Made by a program: the position numbers and the translations under genes
Notes under the pieces: model-generated
What the model saw: the letters and a program-made list of their open reading frames with translations, nothing else
Databases searched by the model: none
Told to the model about the DNA's origin: nothing
Shown: positions 1 through 5,611 of the stretch, piece after piece
Layout of the letters: each line of letters starts with the position of its first letter
Numbering within the stretch: position 1 is the first letter of the stretch
Source of the DNA: T1Sed10-7 sp041686695
GTDB lineage: Bacteria > Actinomycetota > Nitriliruptoria > Nitriliruptorales > Nitriliruptoraceae
Direction of reading: 5' to 3'
DNA: 7,981 nt
NCBI GenBank assembly: GCA_041686695.1
Contig: JAWLDJ010000106.1
Span: 1-7,981 of the forward strand

Positions 1-4
1 CTGC

Positions 5-778
5 ATGTCCCGGGTCACGCTGCTGTCGGGGATGGCCTACGACCTCGACACCTACGCCTCGACCGGGGTCGCCGATCCCGTGATCCGCGTCCGTGGCGAG
101 CTGCCGGCGGGGTCGCAGCCGTTCGCGCTGCACCGCGTCTACAAGGGCCCCCAGGGCCGATACGAGGAGGTCGTCGCGATCGCCGATCCCGAGGGGCAGG
201 TGATCTGGGAGTCGGCGCCGCGGCTGCGCGAGCTGCGTGGGCAGATGTTCGAGGACCTGTTCCGACAGGAGGTCCACGAGCGCGTGGAGATCTCCAGCAA
301 TCGCGAGCACACGCTGGCGTTCTACCTCGACGGCCAGCTCGTGGCGCGGGTGCCGGTGTTCATCGACGCCCCCGAGTCGGTGCAGGCCGCCGGCGTGCTC
401 ATGGAGGCCGCGGAGACCGCGCTGAAGAAGGGCGCGATCTGCTGGCTGACGATCCCGCAGCGCGGCGGACCGGCGCTGCAGCGGCCGGCGTGGTACGTGC
501 AGCAGGGCCAGAAGCTCTTCGTCCTCAAGGGCCCCCAGGAGCAGGAGCTTCCCGGCCTCGAGCACGCCACGGAGGTCACGCTCACGATCAAGTCGAAGGA
601 CGTCAAGGCCACGATCGGCGCGATGCCGGCCGCGGTGCGGGTCGTCACCGATGACGAGGAGTTCGAGCGCATCGCCGCCATGGGCATGGGCACCCGGCTG
701 AACCTGCAGGACGGTGAGGCGGCACTGCAGCGCTGGAAGGACACCTGCACCCTGGTCGAGCTCACGCCTCGGGACTGA
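5..778 (+). CDS. Uncharacterised protein, possible FMN-binding split-barrel C-terminal domain
   Basis: Reads as 257 residues from an ATG four bases into the window; the true start may lie upstream, and an internal Met10 is another option, so the N-terminus is not settled. I do not recognise the family with certainty. Two halves are visible. Residues 1-125 are strand-rich and carry segments such as FALHRVYKG (40-48) and LAFYLDGQLVARVPVFI (104-120). Residues 135-257 begin with a helix and then GAICWLTIPQ, PAWYVQQGQKLFVLKGP, a polar LTIKSKD strand, and a closing helix with RWKDTCTLVELTP. That last order (strand, W-Y-V, L-F-V-L-x-G, charged strand, final helix, L-x-E-L-x-P) resembles pyridoxamine-phosphate-oxidase-like split barrels, which bind FMN or F420; this is inference from pattern only. 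No signal peptide or membrane segment is seen, so it is probably cytosolic. Its last 17 bases overlap the 3' end of the convergent lipoprotein gene. Confidence 0.75.
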   Translation: MSRVTLLSGMAYDLDTYASTGVADPVIRVRGELPAGSQPFALHRVYKGPQGRYEEVVAIADPEGQVIWESAPRLRELRGQMFEDLFRQEVHERVEISSNREHTLAFYLDGQLVARVPVFIDAPESVQAAGVLMEAAETALKKGAICWLTIPQRGGPALQRPAWYVQQGQKLFVLKGPQEQELPGLEHATEVTLTIKSKDVKATIGAMPAAVRVVTDDEEFERIAAMGMGTRLNLQDGEAALQRWKDTCTLVELTPRD

Positions 779-1535
779 CCCGGCGGCGGCGAGCGAACAC
801 CGCCACGAGCCCGAGCACGACCGCCGTGAGCCCCACCCCGACCAGCAGGGCCGCCGGACCGATCGGCAACGAGGCCCACCACGGGGCGGGATCCGAACGG
901 ATCGCGAAACGCCGTTCGACCCCGGGTTCCAGGTCCACCCGGACCGTGGAGGCGTCCATGGCCACCCCGTCGTGCGCCGTGACCACACCCGGCATGCGCA
1001 CCTCGAGCCCGACCTCGACCGCTTCGGCCATCATGGCCGCAAGGGCCTCGGCGTCCTCCCCCACGGCGGCACCGTCGACCTCCAGACCGACGCCGAGCGG
1101 CGGCCGGAAGCTCCCGGTCCCCGACAGCCGCACCCCGCCCTGCTCGTCACGGTCCACCTCCAGCGCCAGCTCGAGGGCCGGATCCTCGGCAGCCAGCCCA
1201 CTGGACAGCGCGGCGTAGGTCGCCGCCAGCTCGGCATCGTCGGGCACGTCTCGACGGACCGCCACGGTCAGCGCCCCGTCCTCGTCCCGGGTCCGCGTGA
1301 GGCTCCACGCCTCCTCCGCGGCGACGGCCGCGCTGAGCTCCGCGGTCGGGTCGACACCCAGGGCGTCGAGCTCCGCCAGCAGGCGCGGGTCGAACCGGGC
1401 GGTCAGGCCGGCGGTGCTCGTCCCGTCGGCGTGGAGGGTGATCGGCGCCACCACGTCCAGACGGCAGCCGGTCAGCACCACCACACACACCGCGAGCAGC
1501 AGCGCACGCGCGAAGCGCGCAGCGGCACGTAGCAT
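762..1535 (-). CDS. LppM-like (DUF3153-type) lipoprotein with C-terminal membrane anchor
   Basis: 257 residues from an ATG at 1535, chosen because it places a clean lipoprotein signal at the N-terminus: Arg-containing n-region (RAAARFAR), hydrophobic stretch ALLLAVCVVV, and lipobox LTGC with the lipidated cysteine at residue 24. The reading frame stays open upstream but yields only Arg-rich sequence. No strong Shine-Dalgarno precedes the ATG. The outer domain (about 25-218) has the features of the mycobacterial LppM family: a Cys-Arg-hydrophobic strand after the lipid site, a long acidic/Ala-rich helical middle, a Gly-rich FRPPLGVGLEV segment and a MPGVVTAHDG strand near residues 181-190. A hydrophobic segment at about 224-248 (IGPAALLVGVGLTAVVLGLV) is followed by the basic stop-transfer run ARRRR, so the protein is probably held at both ends in the membrane with its middle domain outside. 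LppM in mycobacteria has been linked to phosphatidylinositol mannoside handling; whether this holds here is unknown. The gene is divergent from the PilB-like gene. Confidence 0.8.
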   Translation of the reverse strand: MLRAAARFARALLLAVCVVVLTGCRLDVVAPITLHADGTSTAGLTARFDPRLLAELDALGVDPTAELSAAVAAEEAWSLTRTRDEDGALTVAVRRDVPDDAELAATYAALSSGLAAEDPALELALEVDRDEQGGVRLSGTGSFRPPLGVGLEVDGAAVGEDAEALAAMMAEAVEVGLEVRMPGVVTAHDGVAMDASTVRVDLEPGVERRFAIRSDPAPWWASLPIGPAALLVGVGLTAVVLGLVAVFARRRRVSPEA

Positions 1536-1606
1536 GCGGTCGATGGCGGCCCCGATGCGGCGATGAGGTCGGCCGAGGCTATCCCTTCGAGCAGCCGTAC
1601 CACGAC

Positions 1607-1610
1607 GGAG
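1607..1610 (+). promoter_or_regulatory. Ribosome binding site for the PilB-like gene
   Basis: GGAG lies 8 bases upstream of the GTG at 1619. This supports the GTG as the start even though the first ~20 residues are a low-complexity Pro/Ala-rich leader. Confidence 0.6.
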
Positions 1611-1618
1611 CCCACGAC

Positions 1619-3349
1619 GTGAGCGATCCAGATCCCGACCTGACCTTCGTCGCGCCGCCGCCACCGCCAGCAGCCACCGCACGGCGCCGGCTCCTCGGTG
1701 AGCTCCTGCTCGATGCGGGGGTCATCGACGCGCAACAGCTGCGTGAGGCATTGTCCCTGTCACCGACCGGCGAACGCATCGGACAGACCCTGATCCGACT
1801 CGGCATGGTCGACGAGATGGAGGTCGCGCACGCGCTGGCGAGCCAGCTCGGGCTCGAGGTCGTCGATCTCACCGGTGCACAGCCCGATCCGCTCGCGGTC
1901 GACCGGGTCCCGGCCAGGTTGGCCGAACGCCATCAGCTCGTGCCGCTCCACCTCGACGACGGGATGCTCACCATCGCGATGGCCGATCCGGCCGACGTCG
2001 TGGCCCTCGACGACATCCGGGTGGTCTCGGGCGTGCGCGGTATCCGACGGCTGTCGGCCGCCGCGTCCGACGTGGACCGTCTCCGCCGCCGGGCCTACCG
2101 CGCGGATGCGCAGCAGGACGTCATCGAGGAGGCGGCCGAACCCGAGGCGATCGACACCGACGACGTGCTCGACGAGCAGCCGGTGGTCAAGCTCGTGACC
2201 TCGCTGCTCGACGACGCGGTGACCTCTCGGGCCAGCGACATCCACGTGGAGCCCCACGAGGGCGGGGTCAAGGTCCGGCTCCGGGTCGACGGTGTCCTGC
2301 GTGAGGCGATGGAGCTCCCCCGCTCCCTCGGCCGGCAGGTGACCTCACGGCTGAAGATCATGGCGGCGATGGACATCGCCGAACGCCGTCTGCCGCAGGA
2401 CGGTCGTGCCGCCGCGCGTGTCGACGGGCAGCCGGTCGACCTGCGGGTCTCCACCATGCCGACCCTGTACGGCGAGACGGTCGTGCTCCGTGTCCTACCC
2501 CGTGGCGCGGATCTGGTCTCGCTGGCGGAGCTCGGCCTGTCGCCGTCGTCACGCGACCAGCTGACCGACGCCCTCCAACGCCCCCAGGGGCTGGTGCTGG
2601 TGACCGGGCCCACCGGCTCGGGGAAGACGACCACGCTGTACGCCGGACTCGCGCAGGTCGCGGACGTCACGCGCAACGTGCTGACGCTGGAGGACCCCGT
2701 CGAGGTGCAGCTGCCGGGGGTCAACCAGACCCAGATCGAGTCACGGATCGGCCTGACCTTCGCACGCGGGCTGCGCCACGTGCTGCGCCAGGACCCGGAC
2801 GTCGTGCTGGTCGGTGAGATCCGCGACCAGGAGACCGCCCAGCTCGCGGTCGAGGCCTCGTTCACCGGCCACCTGGTGCTCGCCACGCTGCACACCAACA
2901 ACGCGCCGTCGGCCATCGCCCGGCTGGTCGACCTCGGCGCCGATCCCTTCCTGATCGCCTCCTCGGTCCTGCTGGTGCTGGCCCAACGGCTCGCACGCCG
3001 GGTCTGCGACGGCTGCGCCGTCGAGGACGAGCCGGACGCGACGCTGCTGGAACGGCTCGGGCCTCCCGCCGGCGGCCACGACGCCAACCCGCACCCCCGG
3101 TACCGACGTGGCACCGGCTGCCGCCTGTGCGAAGGCGAAGGGACCCGCGGCCGGGTCGCGATCACCGAGTTGCTCGCCGTCTCGCCGGCGCTGCGCGAGC
3201 TGGTGATGGAACGCGCCACGGAGCGACGGCTCGCCGACCAGGCCCGGCGTGACGGGTTGGTCTCGCTGCGTGAGGACGCGGCCGCGCGGGCATGGCGGGG
3301 GGAGGTCACCGCCAGGGAGGCGCTCAGGGTCACGCCGGACCCCATGTAG
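1619..3349 (+). CDS. pilB: GspE/PilB-type type IV pilus / type II secretion assembly ATPase
   Basis: 576 residues, GTG start with GGAG 8 bases upstream; length is normal for PilB/GspE (about 550-570). It is a hexameric ATPase on the cytoplasmic side of the inner membrane that drives pilus or pseudopilus extension. After a Pro/Ala leader (1-20), residues 22-150 form a MshEN/T2SSE-N-like domain with two 24-residue motifs, at about 24-47 and 53-76; the second reads RIGQTLIRLG. A helical linker (about 150-185) leads into the ATPase core: SDIHVEPHEGGVKVRLRVDG, Walker A GPTGSGKT (330-337, Lys336), Asp box TLEDPVE (356-362), Walker B DVVLVGEIRD (394-403, Glu400), and His box TLHTN (423-427, His425). 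Two CxxC pairs (Cys463/Cys466 and Cys501/Cys504) form the zinc-binding tetracysteine element typical of PilB/GspE and absent from PilT. All catalytic residues are intact. No pilC, pilT, prepilin or peptidase gene lies next to it in the window, so pilus versus secretion role cannot be decided; the symbol is family-level. Confidence 0.93.
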   Translation: MSDPDPDLTFVAPPPPPAATARRRLLGELLLDAGVIDAQQLREALSLSPTGERIGQTLIRLGMVDEMEVAHALASQLGLEVVDLTGAQPDPLAVDRVPARLAERHQLVPLHLDDGMLTIAMADPADVVALDDIRVVSGVRGIRRLSAAASDVDRLRRRAYRADAQQDVIEEAAEPEAIDTDDVLDEQPVVKLVTSLLDDAVTSRASDIHVEPHEGGVKVRLRVDGVLREAMELPRSLGRQVTSRLKIMAAMDIAERRLPQDGRAAARVDGQPVDLRVSTMPTLYGETVVLRVLPRGADLVSLAELGLSPSSRDQLTDALQRPQGLVLVTGPTGSGKTTTLYAGLAQVADVTRNVLTLEDPVEVQLPGVNQTQIESRIGLTFARGLRHVLRQDPDVVLVGEIRDQETAQLAVEASFTGHLVLATLHTNNAPSAIARLVDLGADPFLIASSVLLVLAQRLARRVCDGCAVEDEPDATLLERLGPPAGGHDANPHPRYRRGTGCRLCEGEGTRGRVAITELLAVSPALRELVMERATERRLADQARRDGLVSLREDAAARAWRGEVTAREALRVTPDPM

Positions 3350-3395
3350 GGACACCGTCGCTACCCTCGTTCCCGCCGCACCCGCCACCGTCGAT

Positions 3396-3399
3396 GGAG
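3396..3399 (+). promoter_or_regulatory. Ribosome binding site that sets the mrp start
   Basis: GGAG lies 6 bases upstream of the GTG at 3406. It overlaps an in-frame ATG at 3394, which itself has no purine-rich sequence upstream. This favours GTG 3406 as the start of mrp. Confidence 0.55.
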
Positions 3400-3405
3400 C
3401 CGCAC

Positions 3406-4521
3406 GTGCCCACCACCGAGCAGATCATGGAGGTCCTCGCCACCGTCGAGGATCCGGAGATCAACAAGCCCATCACCGAGCTCGGGATGGTCGAGGACCT
3501 CGCTATCGAAGGCGCCCGGGTCGGGGTGAAGATCAAGCTCACGATCCCCGGGTGCCCGCTGAAGGACCGCATCACCAACGATGTCACCGCCGCTGTCATG
3601 CAACTCGAGGGGATCGAGGACGTCCAGGTCGTGTTCGGGGCGATGACCGACGAGGAGCGTCAGCAGCTCTCCTCGGATCTGCGGGCCGAACGGGGGGCCG
3701 CCAACCCGGAGATGGAGATCCCCTTCGCCGCGGCCGACTCCCCCACCAAGGTCATCGCGATCGCCTCGGGCAAGGGCGGCGTCGGCAAGTCGACGGTCAC
3801 CGTGAACCTGGCGGCCGCGCTCGCCAAGCAGGGCCTGAAGGTCGGGGTGCTCGACGCCGACATCTGGGGCTACTCGGTCCCCCGGATGCTCGGGGTCTCG
3901 GGCAAGCCCGTGGCCTTCGACGGGATGGTCATGCCGCTGCAGGCACACGGCTGCAAGGTGATCTCGATCGGGTTCTTCACCGACCCCGATCGTTCCGTGA
4001 TCTGGCGTGGTCCGATGCTGCACCGGGCGATCCAGCAGTTCCTCTCCGATGTCCACTGGGGAGAGCTGGACGTGCTCCTGTGCGACCTGCCCCCGGGCAC
4101 GGGTGACATCGCGATCTCGCTGGCGCAGATGCTGCCGAACGCCGACATGGTCGTGGTCACCACCCCGCAGCAGGCGGCCCAGAAGGTCGCGCTGAGGGCC
4201 GGGAAGGCCACCGAGCAGACGGGGATGTCGGTGGTCGGCGTGATCGAGAACATGGCCGGGTTCACCGATCCGGCCAGCGGACAGACCCACGACATCTTCG
4301 GCAGCGGTGGTGGTCAGGAGCTCGCCGAGGCGCTGGGGACCGAACTGCTCGGTCGCATCCCGATCGACCCCCGACTGACCGAGGGGGGCGACGCCGGTGT
4401 GCCGCTGGTGGTCTCCAACCCGGATCTGCCCGCGGCACAGGCCATCAACGGCGTCGCGGACCAGTTGGCCGCCAGGTCACGCTCGGTGCTCGGGCGCAAC
4501 CTGCCGCTCAGCGTGTCCTGA
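3406..4521 (+). CDS. mrp: Mrp/ApbC/NBP35-family Fe-S cluster carrier ATPase
   Basis: 371 residues from GTG 3406; an ATG at 3394 would add four residues and longer extensions give a Gly/Pro-rich tail unlike the family. Mrp proteins are cytosolic P-loop ATPases that carry and hand over [4Fe-4S] clusters to target enzymes. Residues 4-80 are a MIP18/DUF59 domain (start ...EQIMEVLATVEDPEINKPI; conserved IPGCP with Cys50). The ParA/MinD-like ATPase follows: deviant Walker A SGKGGVGKST (121-130, Lys123 and Lys128), switch LDADIWGYS (149-157), and DLPPGTGD (227-234). The C-terminal CxxC that bridges the cluster in many Mrp proteins is missing: after IENMAGF the sequence is TDPASGQTHDIFG. From memory, mycobacterial Mrp also lacks it. 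The gene begins 56 bases after the PilB-like gene and could be cotranscribed, or have its own promoter in that gap; a TACCCT (3362-3367) is a weak -10 candidate. Its last 14 bases overlap the convergent PAP2 gene. Confidence 0.95.
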   Translation: MPTTEQIMEVLATVEDPEINKPITELGMVEDLAIEGARVGVKIKLTIPGCPLKDRITNDVTAAVMQLEGIEDVQVVFGAMTDEERQQLSSDLRAERGAANPEMEIPFAAADSPTKVIAIASGKGGVGKSTVTVNLAAALAKQGLKVGVLDADIWGYSVPRMLGVSGKPVAFDGMVMPLQAHGCKVISIGFFTDPDRSVIWRGPMLHRAIQQFLSDVHWGELDVLLCDLPPGTGDIAISLAQMLPNADMVVVTTPQQAAQKVALRAGKATEQTGMSVVGVIENMAGFTDPASGQTHDIFGSGGGQELAEALGTELLGRIPIDPRLTEGGDAGVPLVVSNPDLPAAQAINGVADQLAARSRSVLGRNLPLSVS

Positions 4522-5122
4522 GCCGAAGCCACCGCGTGACCGCGCCGCTGCACGAGGCGGCCAGGACCCCCACGCCCCAGCCGGCGACCACGTCGCTGAG
4601 ATGGTGGACGCCGACCGAGATACGCGACGCGCCGATCCCCAGCGCCCCGACGGCAGCCAGCGCCGCCAGCCGTCGGTCGCCCACCGTGGTCAGCGCTGCC
4701 GCCATCGCGGCGCCGACCGCCGCGTGGCCCGACGGCCAGGAGGAACCGGCCGGCGGGGCGACCAACCGCACCGACGATCCCAGCTCGTAGGGGCGGCGAC
4801 GTCCGAGCGCCGGCTTCACCGCCTGAGCCAGCACCCACGCGGCGGCGCCGGCGGAGCCGACCTCGACCGCGGCGATCCGCCGGCCCGTCAGCGCCAACAC
4901 GGTCGTGGTGCCGATCAGACCGAAGGTCGAGCCCAGGTCGGTGGCCACCACCAGGACGTGGTCGCCCCGCCGATGGGCCACCGAGGTCAGCCGCCGCTCG
5001 ATCTCCCGATCCGCCACCTCCGCCGCGCCCGAACGAACGGCGAGGTAGGACGCCACGACCAGGGCACCGGCGACGGCGGGCGGCACGGCACCGAGCGGGC
5101 GCGCAGACGCGCCCCCGCTCAC
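4508..5122 (-). CDS. PAP2-family membrane phosphatase
   Basis: 204 residues, GTG start at 5122 overlapping the tatB stop codon as GTGA, with GGAGG (complement of 5127-5131) four bases upstream. All three phosphatidic-acid-phosphatase-type signature motifs are intact: KPALGRRRP (103-111, KX6RP), PSGH (130-133), and SRISVGVHHLSD (166-177, SRX5HX3D with His173 and Asp177). The family removes phosphate from lipid phosphates such as undecaprenyl pyrophosphate, phosphatidic acid or phosphatidylglycerol phosphate using a histidine nucleophile on the outer membrane face. Several hydrophobic segments are visible (about 12-30, 56-80, 84-101, 134-146, 151-165, 178-195), fitting a multi-pass protein. Substrate cannot be told from sequence; recycling of the undecaprenyl carrier is one possibility. 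It is the last gene of the likely htrA-tatB-PAP2 operon and its 3' end overlaps mrp by 14 bases. Confidence 0.92.
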   Translation of the reverse strand: MSGGASARPLGAVPPAVAGALVVASYLAVRSGAAEVADREIERRLTSVAHRRGDHVLVVATDLGSTFGLIGTTTVLALTGRRIAAVEVGSAGAAAWVLAQAVKPALGRRRPYELGSSVRLVAPPAGSSWPSGHAAVGAAMAAALTTVGDRRLAALAAVGALGIGASRISVGVHHLSDVVAGWGVGVLAASCSGAVTRWLRLRTR

Positions 5123-5520
5123 GTGGCCTCCGGGTCGAAGGGTGGTGGATCCTCGTCGGCGCGCGGTGGCGCCTCGGAGCTCGCCGCCCGACGCCGGGCG
5201 TTCGGCGAGGCGGCACCGGCATCGCCACGCTCACCGTTCCCGCGACCGCTGGCGGCGTCCTCGGCCAGACCCGAGAACCCCTTCACCTCGCGCGTGACGT
5301 CGTCCCGAGCGTCGTCGAGCTCCCGCTTGAGTCCCTGCAGGTCGGCCTGGAGCTGCTGGATCTCGCTGAGCCGTTTCAGCTCCTCGACGTTGCGATGGGT
5401 CTCGCTCCGCAGACGTCCGAGCCACTTGCCGGCCGTACGAGCCAGTTCGGGGAGTCGATCCGGGCCGAAGACCAGCAGCGCCACGACGGCGATGACGAGC
5501 AGTTCCTGGGGCCCTGGCAC
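5119..5520 (-). CDS. tatB: Sec-independent translocase subunit TatB (TatA/TatB family)
   Basis: 133 residues from GTG 5520, supported by GGAGG eight bases upstream; another GTG at 5535 has no such site. TatB works with TatC to receive twin-arginine signal peptides and export folded proteins. The N-terminus has the family layout: short outer end with Glu6, one membrane helix (about 6-18, LLVIAVVALLVF), the hinge FGPDRLPELAR (18-28), and an amphipathic helix. A long charged coiled-coil-like stretch follows (about 38-85), then a Ser/Gly/Pro/acidic tail. The GPxRLP hinge, early Glu and long helix favour TatB, although the Phe before the Gly at the hinge is more TatA-like. The end PFDPEAT resembles, from memory, the PFDSDAT end of M. 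tuberculosis TatB. Placement next to htrA also matches that genome. It starts 91 bases after the htrA stop and overlaps the PAP2 gene by four bases, which suggests coupled translation. Confidence 0.85.
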   Translation of the reverse strand: MPGPQELLVIAVVALLVFGPDRLPELARTAGKWLGRLRSETHRNVEELKRLSEIQQLQADLQGLKRELDDARDDVTREVKGFSGLAEDAASGRGNGERGDAGAASPNARRRAASSEAPPRADEDPPPFDPEAT

Positions 5521-5528
5521 GAGCGGAA

Positions 5529-5533
5529 CCTCC
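5529..5533 (-). promoter_or_regulatory. Ribosome binding site that sets the tatB start
   Basis: CCTCC on the + strand reads GGAGG on the minus strand, eight bases upstream of GTG 5520. It picks that start over the in-frame GTG at 5535. Confidence 0.65.
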
Positions 5534-5611
5534 ACCGAGGGGATGCAGGCGCGGCCCGGTCGGCCGCCGGAGCGAGGGTAGCCGCGCCCGCCCACACGGC
5601 GGCGGGAGGGG

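Noticed and set aside
322..882. 186-codon open frame on the minus strand over gene 1
   Set aside because: Arg/Ser/Gly-rich translation typical of a shadow frame in GC-rich DNA; gene 1 on the plus strand has a balanced composition with regular hydrophobic strands.
2095..3345. 416-codon open frame on the minus strand across the PilB-like gene
   Set aside because: Lies wholly opposite a gene with intact ATPase motifs; the translation is dominated by Ser, Arg and Thr and shows no domain.
3292..3405. Longer Mrp start overlapping the end of the PilB-like gene
   Set aside because: It adds a Gly/His/Pro-rich leader unlike other Mrp proteins, and a better-spaced GGAG precedes GTG 3406.
3361..4290. 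309-codon open frame on the minus strand opposite mrp
   Set aside because: Asp/Gly/His/Arg-rich translation without recognisable motifs, opposite a clear Mrp protein.
4397..5581. 394-codon open frame on the plus strand across PAP2 and tatB
   Set aside because: Low-complexity Arg/Ser/Pro translation; the opposite strand carries all three PAP2 motifs and a TatB hinge.
5587..5606. Hairpin CCCGCC/GGCGGG between htrA and tatB as a terminator
   Set aside because: Only six base pairs with an eight-base loop and no T-run; expected by chance at this GC content, and the genes look like one operon.
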